Under the pieces are notes generated by a model, which had not been told where the DNA came from, did no database searches, and saw only the letters and a program-made list of their open reading frames with translations. A stretch of DNA of 64,000 nt from Alistipes montrealensis. GTDB taxonomy: Bacteria; Bacteroidota; Bacteroidia; Bacteroidales; Rikenellaceae. Shown here piece after piece: positions 1 through 7,744 of this stretch. How positions within the stretch are numbered: the stretch's first letter is position 1; each line of letters begins with the position of its first letter. The translations under genes and the position numbers were made by a program. The stretch is from contig NZ_JAGYXY010000005.1 of assembly GCF_018362775.1 (NCBI RefSeq), forward strand, positions 105,710-169,709. The letters are read 5' to 3'.

Positions 1-238
1 TACCGACATGGATGTCCAGCGCCGGGGCCAGGCGTTTACCGAATTTACCTTCGGAATCGTTCTCGCCGAAATAGAGGTTTACACCACCGGCGACTCCGAC
101 GAAAATATTATCGAAAAAGCGATTGGTTTCATAAGGACCGCGTACAATGCGGTTTTGCGCATCCCGGTTGCCATTCTCCTGAGCCGAAGCGACTCCGCTG
201 GCGAAGACAAATAATGCAATGATGTAGAGACGTTTCAT
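1..238 (-). CDS. OmpA-family outer membrane protein, N-terminal part
   Basis: The gene starts with ATG at 238 and runs off the left edge of the window; 79 codons are visible. It opens with a signal peptide (MKRLYIIALFVFASGVASAQ, cleavage after the Ala-Gln region). A stretch resembling the start of Bacteroidetes OmpA-type beta-barrels follows: NRFFDNIFVGVAGG, then LYFGENDSEGKFGKRLAPAL. Members of this family have an outer-membrane barrel and usually a C-terminal peptidoglycan-binding OmpA domain, which is not visible here. It lies 19 bp downstream of the Rrf2-like gene on the same strand, so the two are probably co-transcribed. The only strong promoter nearby sits in the invertible segment at 816-1068 and currently faces the other way. 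The family call rests on the N-terminal pattern only. Confidence 0.7.
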   Translation of the reverse strand, partial: MKRLYIIALFVFASGVASAQENGNRDAQNRIVRGPYETNRFFDNIFVGVAGGVNLYFGENDSEGKFGKRLAPALDIHVG

Positions 239-257
239 TTTGTTGTTTATTAAATGG

Positions 258-749
258 TTAATTGTGTTGTTCTGCATGTTCTGTTGTTTGTAAGTTAATA
301 TGTGGTAATTTGGCCCTGCTTCGCTCCGACAATGCAGGGGAATCGAGTTCATCGATGTAGATGTTCGAAAGGTATTCGCGCGTCAGCGCATCGTACTGTC
401 TGTTCACCTTGTACAAAGGCTGCATGGTGTAGGTGTTCTCGTACGACCAGAACCCGTTTGAAATTTCATGCATGCCGCCTTCCAGCCGTACGACCAGATC
501 GTACAGGCTCGGCCGGACATTGGGATTCCATTCGTAGGTAGTGCGGCTCGACTGGATGTCGCAGGTCACGAAGTCGGTCCTGGCGACCAGTTCCCGCAGG
601 GCCCGGCGATACATATAGGTATCCGCATTCGGGGTCAGGCATGCCGTCAGCAACTCGGGACTCTTCATAGGAGGAACCCCGGCTTCCGCAGCTTTGCGCA
701 ATGTGAGCAGAATCTTGACTGCCCATAAAACCTTAGGAGAGAGTGTCAA
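258..749 (-). CDS. Rrf2-like winged-helix protein (weak match)
   Basis: A 163-residue protein with no ATG near the N-terminus. The best start is TTG at 749, since an in-frame TGA lies about seven codons upstream. The opening (TLSPKVLWAVKILLTLRKAA) follows the Rrf2 helix-turn-helix pattern, and LYDLVVRLEGG about two-thirds along resembles the Rrf2 segment after the wing. The Cys residues that hold the Fe-S cluster in IscR or NsrR are not evident, so if it is Rrf2-type it probably uses another signal or none. It is the first gene of the leftward unit with the OmpA-family gene and starts about 46 bp from the left inverted repeat. It may regulate its own unit. The family assignment is tentative. 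Confidence 0.5.
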   Translation of the reverse strand: MTLSPKVLWAVKILLTLRKAAEAGVPPMKSPELLTACLTPNADTYMYRRALRELVARTDFVTCDIQSSRTTYEWNPNVRPSLYDLVVRLEGGMHEISNGFWSYENTYTMQPLYKVNRQYDALTREYLSNIYIDELDSPALSERSRAKLPHINLQTTEHAEQHN

Positions 750-794
750 TTTGTAAGTTGTTTTATTTCAAATAGTTACACTATCTTCCCGAGT

Positions 795-815
795 CCCATT
801 ACTATAAATAATGGG
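795..815 (+). repeat. Left inverted repeat of invertible segment
   Basis: The reverse complement of this 21 bp stretch contains, without mismatch, the 19 bp CATTATTTATAGTAATGGG found at 1069-1087. Each copy is itself nearly palindromic (CCCATT...AATGGG), as expected for a tyrosine-recombinase crossover site. The flank AATGGG-n-CTTGTTT also recurs in direct orientation at both copies (811-823 and 1083-1095 region). Confidence 0.85.
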
Positions 816-1068
816 TCTTGTTTACCTAAAGCGCTGACAGTCAGCTAAAAAATAGCAGATTTGGACACGATGAAAAGAAAAAAAACCGAATGTTATGCCC
901 GTCCACCGGTTTCGAAGATCAGATAACGATACAAAATGCAGATAATCAACAGATTAAATGATAATATGCATTTTTTTCTTATAAAATATTTGGTTATAAT
1001 TATAAATAACCTTACTTTTGCAGATGACGGGAATTGTTTAAATAGCAATCATTTATATCCTGAAGACA
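816..1068. other. Invertible DNA segment carrying a promoter (inverton)
   Basis: 253 bp lie between the paired 19 bp repeats, next to a tyrosine recombinase gene. The segment holds one canonical promoter on the plus strand (989-1020) and none matching the consensus on the minus strand. In the present orientation the promoter points right, into the 3' end of the recombinase. Inversion would place its -7 box near 864-871 on the minus strand, facing the Rrf2-like and OmpA-family genes with a leader of about 110 nt. No convincing gene lies inside. Inversion itself is inferred from this architecture. Confidence 0.75.
989..1020 (+). promoter_or_regulatory. Invertible promoter (currently rightward)
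   Basis: TTTG at 989-992, a 20 bp gap, then TACTTTTG at 1013-1020, a full match to the Bacteroidetes promoter consensus. It lies inside the segment flanked by inverted repeats. Confidence 0.8.
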
Positions 1069-1087
1069 CATTATTTATAGTAATGGG
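1069..1087 (+). repeat. Right inverted repeat of invertible segment
   Basis: 19 bp, a perfect inverted match to 797-815 within the left repeat. It lies 75 bp from the 3' end of the recombinase gene. Confidence 0.85.
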
Positions 1088-1161
1088 CCTTGTTTCTTAC
1101 ATCTGCAAAGATTTTCCCTTTCATTTATTTAGTCCGAATGTCGCCAAAGTTGGCCTGAACG

Positions 1162-2133
1162 TCACAGATTAATGATTTTCCGATTGGCTCTGTCGATGAC
1201 GTTGTGATCGAGTTGCGCAAGATAGACGCGCGTCGTTCGTTCGGAGGTATGACCCATGCCGGCGCTGATGATCGTAAGCGGAGTTCCGCAGTCGCGAGCC
1301 AGCGTCGCCCATGAATGCCGGGCCACATAAAATGTCAGCGGTTCGGAGATTTCCAGCAGTTCGCCGATTTTACGGATAAACTTGTTCAGTTCGCGCTGTT
1401 GCTGGCGGTAGGCGCGGTAACTGTCGTCCCCGTTCAGCACGGGCAGCACATACAAAGAGTCGCTATCGTATCGGTCGATGATCTCCTGCAGGGGCGCCTC
1501 GATGCGCAGGGAGAGCATCTGTCCGGTTTTCTTGCGTTTATAGGTCAGCACACCGTCGCTGATGTCGCATTTCCGCAGGTAGATCATGTCCACGAACGAC
1601 ATTCCCCGGGTGTAAAAACTGAACATGAAAAGGTCGCGGGCCAACGCATATTTGGGGTGCATGGCCGACAGGTCGGCATCGTAGATTCGCCGGAGGGTCT
1701 CACGCGGCAGGGCGCGCTTGCGGGTGGCCACCTGCTTGATGCGTTTTCGGTAAAAGGGATTGCCGGAAGTCGCGGGGAAAAGCCCGCTTTCGATCGCCCG
1801 GTTGTAAACGGCGCGCAGGTATCTCAGGTGAAATACAATGGTATTGGTCCCCAAGCCCCGGGCCAGGAGCCATCGTTCGTAACGTTCGAGCCATTCGGCC
1901 GTGAATTGCTCGGGATACAATTTACTGCCACCCAGATACCGGGTAAGCATGCGGTATGCCATTTGGTAATTTGCAGTAGAACCGATCCGTCCCGTTCGCT
2001 CATACTCCGCGATGTGGAGCGCGAAACAGGACATGAAATCAGGGCCTGTCTTGTTGCGGGATCGCCCCGCGAATAGAGTTTGTCCCATGTAGGTACGGCG
2101 GGACGTGCCGACTAAATCTGGAGAGTGCGTCAT
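1162..2133 (-). CDS. Tyrosine recombinase (probable DNA invertase)
   Basis: A 323-residue site-specific recombinase of the Bacteroidetes phage-integrase family without an arm-type DNA-binding domain. The N-terminal SAM-like core-binding domain covers roughly residues 30-130. The catalytic domain shows the first Arg in FSFYTRGMSF, the second box as YVARHSWATLAR (Tyr replaces the usual first His, as is common in this group), and the last box MGHTSERTTRVYLA with the nucleophile Tyr. ATG at 2133 is preferred; an in-frame ATG at 2178 would add 15 AT-rich codons that look non-coding. Small enzymes of this type beside promoter-bearing inverted repeats act as invertases in Bacteroides (Mpi and Tsr types), and its 3' end is 75 bp from the right repeat. 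Its likely role is flipping 816-1068. Confidence 0.9.
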   Translation of the reverse strand: MTHSPDLVGTSRRTYMGQTLFAGRSRNKTGPDFMSCFALHIAEYERTGRIGSTANYQMAYRMLTRYLGGSKLYPEQFTAEWLERYERWLLARGLGTNTIVFHLRYLRAVYNRAIESGLFPATSGNPFYRKRIKQVATRKRALPRETLRRIYDADLSAMHPKYALARDLFMFSFYTRGMSFVDMIYLRKCDISDGVLTYKRKKTGQMLSLRIEAPLQEIIDRYDSDSLYVLPVLNGDDSYRAYRQQQRELNKFIRKIGELLEISEPLTFYVARHSWATLARDCGTPLTIISAGMGHTSERTTRVYLAQLDHNVIDRANRKIINL

Positions 2134-2178
2134 AGAATAAAATTTAGTGAAATTGCGTTGCAAGATATAAAACCACAA

Positions 2179-2960
2179 ATCAAAGACCGCTTAAAGTCTT
2201 GTAAATATTTGCAGTAACGGAGGGACGTTCGACCTCCGGGCACAGTTTCGAGAACCGAAAAGACCATGGGCAGGCCTAACTGTACACTGATATGGGAAAC
2301 AAGGAATGCAAAACAGCGAGAATTATCTTTCTGTCGCTATACTAACGCAACAAAATATAATAATATTGCCGGGCCAACACGCCCAAACAGCGTATTTACC
2401 ATGCTGACAACATGCTATTTAGGAGAGAAACCCTGTTATTTCGAAACATGATCGACCACAATCACGAAGCAAAGTAAACGGCCAAAAACGTCCGGCAGCC
2501 GATCCCCCAAAAACGGCTGTTACATACTTACGGCCTCGTTTTTATAATTTTTTTAAAAACTCCCGAACGGAATTGTCCGGGAAGTGATTCTGGGTTCTTC
2601 TTTTTTCCATTTGCCAAAGTTGCTTCGGCATAAAACAAACAGTCTCTTTCTTTCAATTTTTTTTGCATTTTTCTTCATTTCCGGTGTTTTTCAGATCTCC
2701 GACACCCGGGATTTCAGTGAAATTCCACCGGGTTTTTACCCGGTCCAAATCACTTTTGAATCGTTTAAGCAGCCTGATCGAATCGAGATACCACCCCAAA
2801 ACAAAAAAAACGATCCCTCTCAGGATCGTTTTCCGCACCGGCCTCAAAACTTGGAAGAAACCGTCAATAAGATATTTGATTATTTCAGTAAAACAGTTAC
2901 CCGTATTACCCGGCTTTTCGCAGCAGATTTATTCGTCAGATGTTCACCAGCTAAACCCTG
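2179..2960. other. Intergenic stretch without a supported gene
   Basis: Short open frames here have poor codon character and no family resemblance. Two hairpins stand out. One at 2703-2737 (ACCCGG...CCGGGT) is followed by a T run on the plus strand. The other at 2807-2832 (AAAACGATCC/GGATCGTTTT) is followed on the minus strand by eight Ts and would stop leftward transcripts coming from tRNA-Leu or uvrC. Confidence 0.6.
2807..2832 (-). terminator. Intrinsic terminator, leftward
   Basis: A 10 bp perfect stem with a 6 nt loop, followed on the minus strand by a run of Ts (A run at 2803-2810 on the plus strand). Probably a second stop for transcripts passing the tRNA-Leu terminator. Confidence 0.65.
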
Positions 2961-2968
2961 ACAAAAGC

Positions 2969-3004
2969 AAAACGGCGCTTAATCAGTTGATTAAGCGCCG
3001 TTTT
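2969..3004 (-). terminator. Terminator after tRNA-Leu
   Basis: The arms AAAACGGCGCTTAATCA (2969-2985) and its complement (2988-3004) form a long perfect stem just downstream of the tRNA 3' end, with Ts on the minus-strand exit side. Confidence 0.75.
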
Positions 3005-3007
3005 CCG

Positions 3008-3091
3008 TACCCGGAGCCGGGGTCGAACCGGCACGACATTGCTGTCATTGGTGTTTGAGACCAACGCGTCTACCGATTCCGCCATCCGGGC
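3008..3091 (-). tRNA. tRNA-Leu(CAA)
   Basis: 84 nt with acceptor stem GCCCGGA/TCCGGGT and discriminator A. The anticodon stem TTGGT/ACCAA encloses loop CTCAAAC, giving anticodon CAA. There is a long variable arm as in class II tRNAs, and a T arm with GGTTCGACCC. CCA is not encoded. It lies 68 bp downstream of uvrC on the same strand and upstream of a strong hairpin terminator. Confidence 0.95.
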
Positions 3092-3159
3092 AAGTCTGCT
3101 TACGCAGCGAATCGGGTGGACAAAGATAGGAGATTTTCGTAACTTTTCAAAAAATACGG

Positions 3160-4983
3160 CTATTTTTCGAAGAAAGCCCTGATTTTTTTCGCTTTGGCCG
3201 CACCGACGAGCGCTGACAACTCCTCGATATTGGCGGCACGGACTTTCTCCACCGTACGGAAATGTTGCAGCAGGGTCTGGATCGTCTTGCCGCCAACACC
3301 CTCGATCTGCTCCAGTTCGCTGTGGATAAACGCCTTACTGCGTTTCTGGCGGTGGAAGCTGATCGCAAAACGGTGTACCTCTTCCTGAATATGCGACAAA
3401 AAATGGAAAAGAGGCGAAGTGGGACGGACGCCGACCAGGAGGGGCGGAAAACCATAGAGCAATTCGGAGGTGCGGTGACGGTCGTTTTTGGCCAGTCCGG
3501 CAATGGGTATATCCAACCCGAGATACTCCAGCACTTCGTGAATCACGCCCATCTGCCCTTTTCCGCCATCGGCGATAATGAGATCGGGCAATTCAGCCCC
3601 TTCTTCCTGCAGACGGCTGTAACGGCGGTAGACGACCTCACGCATCGAAGCGTAGTCGTCGGCGCCCACCACGGTCTTGATGTTAAAATGGCGATACTCC
3701 TTACGCGACGGCTTTCCATCACGGAACACCACGCACGAGGCCACCGGATGGGCGCCCTGCAGGTTGGAGTTATCGAAACATTCGATATGCCGCGGTTGTT
3801 TATCGAGGCACAACGCTTTTTGGACGGCATCCATCAGCCGCTCGGTATACCGTTCGGGATTCTTGATTTCGAGGTTTTTCAACTGTTCGGCGCGGTAGAT
3901 GCGGGCGCTCTTCTGCGAAAATTCCAGCAGTTCGAGTTTTTCGCCGCGCTTCGGGACCGTAAAGGTAACGCCGTCGAACAACAGCGTTGTCGAAGGCAGG
4001 AACGGAACGATCACCTCCCGGGCCAATTCGCCCCCGGCGATATGTTCGACGATATGCTGGATGGCCAGCGTCAGCATGTCCCGCTCGTCGCCCCCGATAC
4101 CGGTCGAGAGTTTCACCGTCGAGACGCCCACGATCGAACCGTGGCGGATGCGCACGAAATTGCAATAGGCCACATCGTCATCAGGCAGCAGCGAAAAAAC
4201 ATCGACATCGACGATCTTCGCACTGACGATCACCGACTTGCCCGCATAGTTGTCCAGCGCGTCGATACGTTGTTTATACCGCTGCGCCAGTTCGAATTTC
4301 AGCCCGGCGGCAGCGCGTTCCATCTCTGCTTCGAGGTACTGGCGCACGGGGCGCAGGTCGCCTTTCAGCACCGAAACGACCATATCGACGAGTTGCGCAT
4401 ACTCCTCCCCGGACTGCAGCCCGACACACGGTCCCTTGCAGTTGCCCAGGTGATACTGGAGGCAGACCGTATACTTACCCTTAGCGATCAGGTCCGGCGC
4501 GAGATTGAGTTTGCAGGTACGCAGGGGAACCACCTCGCGGATGAAGTCGAGCACGCTGTGCTGCATCATCACCGAGCCGTAGGGGCCGAAATACTGCGAG
4601 CCGTCGCGCGTCAGGATGCGCGTGGACTGCACGCGGGGAAAATGTTCCTTCCGCACGACGATCCATGGATAGGTTTTATCGTCTTTGAGCAGGATGTTGT
4701 AACGCGGCTGAAGGCTTTTGATCAGCGAGTTCTCCAACAGCAGCGCATCGGTCTCGCTCCCCACGACGATATGGCGGATTTCGGCGATCTGCTTCACCAG
4801 CACGCGCACCTTCGCGCTGTGCTCCTTCGACTGCACGAAATACGACGACACGCGCTTGCGCAGGCTCTTGGCCTTACCCACATAGATAATCGTCCCCGAG
4901 CGGTCCACGAATTGGTAGACGCCGGGCGACAGCGGCAATAAGGCCACCTGTTCCTTCAGATTCGGTTTTTCCGTTTCAGCCAT
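3160..4983 (-). CDS. uvrC: Excinuclease ABC subunit C
   Basis: 607 residues, the normal UvrC length. With UvrB, the protein makes both incisions flanking a lesion in nucleotide excision repair. An N-terminal GIY-YIG nuclease domain (about residues 15-95; GVYQFVD then IIYVGKAKSLRKR) cuts 3'. A conserved cysteine region follows (CLQYHLGNCKGPC). Next come the UvrB-binding UVR motif near 205-240 and the RNase H-like 5' nuclease domain (IECFDNSNLQGAHPVASCVV, DLIIADGGKGQ). A C-terminal helix-hairpin-helix pair is present (IEGVGGKTIQTLLQHF). Two overlapping TAnnTTTG-like boxes lie just upstream at 4992-5008 on the minus strand. It appears monocistronic, with tRNA-Leu downstream. Confidence 0.98.
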   Translation of the reverse strand: MAETEKPNLKEQVALLPLSPGVYQFVDRSGTIIYVGKAKSLRKRVSSYFVQSKEHSAKVRVLVKQIAEIRHIVVGSETDALLLENSLIKSLQPRYNILLKDDKTYPWIVVRKEHFPRVQSTRILTRDGSQYFGPYGSVMMQHSVLDFIREVVPLRTCKLNLAPDLIAKGKYTVCLQYHLGNCKGPCVGLQSGEEYAQLVDMVVSVLKGDLRPVRQYLEAEMERAAAGLKFELAQRYKQRIDALDNYAGKSVIVSAKIVDVDVFSLLPDDDVAYCNFVRIRHGSIVGVSTVKLSTGIGGDERDMLTLAIQHIVEHIAGGELAREVIVPFLPSTTLLFDGVTFTVPKRGEKLELLEFSQKSARIYRAEQLKNLEIKNPERYTERLMDAVQKALCLDKQPRHIECFDNSNLQGAHPVASCVVFRDGKPSRKEYRHFNIKTVVGADDYASMREVVYRRYSRLQEEGAELPDLIIADGGKGQMGVIHEVLEYLGLDIPIAGLAKNDRHRTSELLYGFPPLLVGVRPTSPLFHFLSHIQEEVHRFAISFHRQKRSKAFIHSELEQIEGVGGKTIQTLLQHFRTVEKVRAANIEELSALVGAAKAKKIRAFFEK

Positions 4984-5045
4984 ACGACCTGCAAATTTAA
5001 CAAATATATTGCAAAACAGAAGGATTGTAAAAAGGTTCTCATTTT

Positions 5046-5075
5046 TTGTTATATTCGTCGAAAGCAGTATATTTG
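5046..5075 (+). promoter_or_regulatory. Promoter of the lipoprotein/DUF5723 pair
   Basis: TTG 5046-5048, 19 bp, TATATTTG 5068-5075. It rules out the upstream in-frame start at 5046, which would lie inside the promoter, and fixes the start of the next gene at 5100. Confidence 0.8.
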
Positions 5076-5099
5076 TGGCTCACTATCAGACCCAAGCCC

Positions 5100-6038
5100 A
5101 TGAGAAAACTTTTCCTCCTGCTCCTCGCCGGGACACTCTCCACAGCGTGTATCGACAAGGATTACGATTTAGAAGACATCGACACCGACAACGTCACCAT
5201 CGGCGGCGATGAATCCAAGTTCACGATTCCGCTGGCCAAAGTGCTCGTTTCGATGAACGAACTCGCCGACGGCGGCGTCAACATCGAGGCCATTTTCCGG
5301 GAAGCCGACATCTGGCTTCCGTCGCCGCTTCCCGAAAACAAACAATCGGTCGACCTGCAACTGTTGCAGACCAGCCAGAGCGAAGTCGACAAGCTGCTCG
5401 AAGCGCTGACGGCGCAGATGCTCGCCGACGACAATAAACTGAATGCCGTCGCCGACCTGCTGTGCGAAGACAAATACATCGGAACGTTCCTGCCCCTGCT
5501 GCCCGCAGGTACGACCGTCGACCAGTTCAAACCGGTCTTCATCACGGTCTTCAAGAACGATGCTACACTGCGCGAAACGCTCAGCGACGCAGTGAAAGCC
5601 GAGGCCCGCAGCTACCTGACCACGCTCCGCATCGAACCGCTCGACTATGAGGTCGGCCACATCGACATCGGCAGCGACATCGTGGACATGCTCGCCGACA
5701 ACCTCGACCCGGCGACTGTGACCAACCCCAAGAATACGCTCTACCTGAAAGGCTCGATCGCCAACGAACTTCCGGTTTCCCTGCATATCGCCCCGCTCTT
5801 CGACCCGACGGAAATTTCATTCAACGTCGACGTAGTCGCCAACACGCAGGCGAACCCGATTCCCGACACGCGGCTTTTCGCCGAAGACCTGCGGACGATC
5901 GTCGAGGGCATCACGATCCGGATTCCCGTGACGCTTAAAACCTATTTCCCCGGCAAAGGATTCCAGGGAAATATCCAGCACCAGATCTCCATCGACCTGA
6001 GCCTCCTCAAAACGGGAGGACTGAAACTCGACATCTAA
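5100..6038 (+). CDS. Exported lipoprotein, unknown function
   Basis: 312 residues. The start MRKLFLLLLAGTLSTAC carries a type II signal peptide with the lipobox Cys at residue 17, so the mature protein should be lipid-anchored. Asp residues follow the Cys (IDKDYDLEDID), which in Bacteroidetes can mark lipoproteins for surface export. The rest is acidic and beta-rich, with no catalytic motif I recognise. The C-terminal part (FPGKGFQGNIQHQISIDLSL) suggests a beta-sandwich. It is followed after 13 bp by the DUF5723 barrel gene, so the two are likely one operon. A surface or periplasmic partner of that barrel is a plausible inference. Confidence 0.75.
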   Translation: MRKLFLLLLAGTLSTACIDKDYDLEDIDTDNVTIGGDESKFTIPLAKVLVSMNELADGGVNIEAIFREADIWLPSPLPENKQSVDLQLLQTSQSEVDKLLEALTAQMLADDNKLNAVADLLCEDKYIGTFLPLLPAGTTVDQFKPVFITVFKNDATLRETLSDAVKAEARSYLTTLRIEPLDYEVGHIDIGSDIVDMLADNLDPATVTNPKNTLYLKGSIANELPVSLHIAPLFDPTEISFNVDVVANTQANPIPDTRLFAEDLRTIVEGITIRIPVTLKTYFPGKGFQGNIQHQISIDLSLLKTGGLKLDI

Positions 6039-6051
6039 CCCGCATTCCACC

Positions 6052-7434
6052 ATGAGAAAGATAATCACCCTTATAGCAGCTGCATTCCTGGCGACCGGCA
6101 CCGCAGCCCAAAATCCCACGGCCTACTTTATGGAGGGTTCGACCCTCCGCAGCCAGTTCAACCCCGCCTTCGCTCCGCTGCGCGGCTACGTAAACATCCC
6201 CGGCCTGGGCGGACTGGACATCAACGCCAGCGGCAACCTGGCCCTCGACAACATCCTCTATCCGCGCAACGGCAAGCTGGTGACGCTGCTCGACAGTTCC
6301 GTATCGTCGGCCGATGCGTTGGCCAACCTCAAGAACAAGAACCTGCTGGGCTCCGACTCGAGGATCAACATCATCGGCTTCGGCGCTTTCACCCGGAACC
6401 ACAAGAATTTCTGGTCGTTCGACCTCAACGCCCGCGTAAATGCCGATGTCAACCTCCCCTACTCGCTCTTCGAGTTCCTCAAGCGCGGCCAGGACGGCGA
6501 CATCCGCGATATCGGCGTCACGACCCACAACTACCTCGAAGCGGGCTTCAACTACTCGTTCCCGCTGATGAACGACCGGCTCTACGTCGGTGTACGCGCC
6601 AAGTTCCTGATGGGTATCGCCCGCGGGAAACTCAACTACGACCATTTCCGGGTATCGCTTGCCGACGACGCCTGGAAGATCGACGCCATCGGTCAACTGG
6701 ACGTTACCGGCGCCGGAGCCGCACCCGAAGACATCAACTACGCTGAAGACGGGACCTACAAACTGGGGGACTTCGACAACTTCAAACCCACCAAACCCGC
6801 CGGCTACGGTTTCGCCGTCGACCTGGGCGCCACGTACGACATCCTCGACAACCTGCAGGCGTCGCTGGCAGTCACCGACCTCGGATTCATCAGTTGGAGC
6901 AAGAAGTACAACAGCATCGGCCTTTCGTCCAAGTCAATGGAGTTCTCGGGCGTGATCGTCGACGAGAACGGACAGAGCGAACAGCCCGATTTCGACCTCA
7001 ACATCCTGGAATTCACCCCCAACGGCTCGAAGAGCGTTTCGAAGATGCTCCGCGCATCGATCAACGCCGGACTCGAATACGAGGTATGGCGCCATAAAAT
7101 CGGCATCGGCCTCCTGTACACGGCCCGCGTCTGGGAGTACAAGACCCTGCACAACATCACCGGATCGGTCAACTTCCACCCCATACGCTGGTTCACGGTT
7201 TCGGGAAGCTACTCGGTGATCGACAACCGTGGCGGAGCCATCGGCCTGGCGCTGAACCTCTGCCCGAGCTGGATCAACTTCTTCCTCGCAACCGACATCG
7301 TAACGGCCAAGCACACGCCCCAATGGATTCCCATCAAGCAAAGCACGATGAACGTGACGCTCGGTCTGGGCGTACCCATCGGCAAGCGCAGCCACCGCAT
7401 CGCGGCGTATGTCCGCGAAAGCGACAAGCGGTAA
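6052..7434 (+). CDS. DUF5723-family outer membrane beta-barrel protein
   Basis: 460 residues with signal peptide MRKIITLIAAAFLATGTAAQ. The following segment (AYFMEGSTLRSQFNPAFAPL, then GYVNIPGLGGLDINASGN) is the hallmark start of DUF5723 proteins, which are predicted Bacteroidetes outer-membrane barrels related to FadL/PorV-like proteins. Repeated amphipathic strands such as FWSFDLNARVNADVNLPYSL and FGAFTRNHKNFWSFDLNARV support a barrel. The function of the family is not known. It is the second gene of an operon with the preceding lipoprotein, and a strong terminator lies 17 bp downstream. Confidence 0.85.
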   Translation: MRKIITLIAAAFLATGTAAQNPTAYFMEGSTLRSQFNPAFAPLRGYVNIPGLGGLDINASGNLALDNILYPRNGKLVTLLDSSVSSADALANLKNKNLLGSDSRINIIGFGAFTRNHKNFWSFDLNARVNADVNLPYSLFEFLKRGQDGDIRDIGVTTHNYLEAGFNYSFPLMNDRLYVGVRAKFLMGIARGKLNYDHFRVSLADDAWKIDAIGQLDVTGAGAAPEDINYAEDGTYKLGDFDNFKPTKPAGYGFAVDLGATYDILDNLQASLAVTDLGFISWSKKYNSIGLSSKSMEFSGVIVDENGQSEQPDFDLNILEFTPNGSKSVSKMLRASINAGLEYEVWRHKIGIGLLYTARVWEYKTLHNITGSVNFHPIRWFTVSGSYSVIDNRGGAIGLALNLCPSWINFFLATDIVTAKHTPQWIPIKQSTMNVTLGLGVPIGKRSHRIAAYVRESDKR

Positions 7435-7450
7435 AAACCCGCCCCGCAAC

Positions 7451-7488
7451 CAAAACAAATCCCGGCTTGACAGCCGGGATTTGTTTTG
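7451..7488 (+). terminator. Terminator of the DUF5723 operon
   Basis: A perfect 17 bp stem (CAAAACAAATCCCGGCT and its complement) with loop TGAC. Confidence 0.85.
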
Positions 7489-7612
7489 CACGACCGGACT
7501 AAAAAAGGCCGGCACAGACACCTCGGTGCGAAAAAAAAACGGATTGACCGGGTAAAAAGGCCCTGCCGCTTCGATTTTTTGGGCGCACCCATATCACTTT
7601 CAGGCAAAGAGG

Positions 7613-7642
7613 TTGTAAATTCAGAAACTTTCTTTATCTTTG
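7613..7642 (+). promoter_or_regulatory. Orphan promoter
   Basis: TTG 7613-7615, 19 bp, TATCTTTG 7635-7642. It faces right, but no rightward gene follows before the convergent patatin gene ends at 7745. Confidence 0.65.
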
Positions 7643-7648
7643 TCGCGT

Positions 7649-7740
7649 AAGGAAGCCGGAAATGTCTTTCGACACTCCCGGTTCTCGAATACATTGCGGC
7701 GGCCCTAAAATCTGTGTGAAGTTGCGTCACTATTTTTGAA
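7649..7740 (+). ncRNA. Candidate small RNA, unknown class
   Basis: A roughly 90 nt region starts at the expected transcription start of the orphan promoter and ends before the patatin stop codon. It can fold into a two-part hairpin: GCCGG (7655-7659) with CCGGT (7678-7682), and inside it TGTC (7663-7666) with GACA (7671-7674) closing loop TTTC. Weaker pairing, GTGA/TCAC, lies near 7720-7735. I do not recognise a known RNA family, and no open frame of note is present. The 3' end is a guess. Confidence 0.35.
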
Positions 7741-7744
7741 TTCT

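Noticed and set aside
936..1172. 78-codon frame inside the invertible segment
   Set aside because: It overlaps the promoter and the right repeat and would be cut by inversion; no family resemblance.
2584..2961. 125-codon frame between the recombinase and tRNA-Leu
   Set aside because: It runs through two hairpins and a poly-A tract with no coding pattern; treated as intergenic.
3262..4941. Long open frame antisense to uvrC
   Set aside because: Mirror frame of a GC-rich gene; its translation shows no family features while uvrC is complete on the other strand.
5046..5099. Upstream start of the lipoprotein gene
   Set aside because: The codons lie inside the consensus promoter; the signal peptide begins at 5100.
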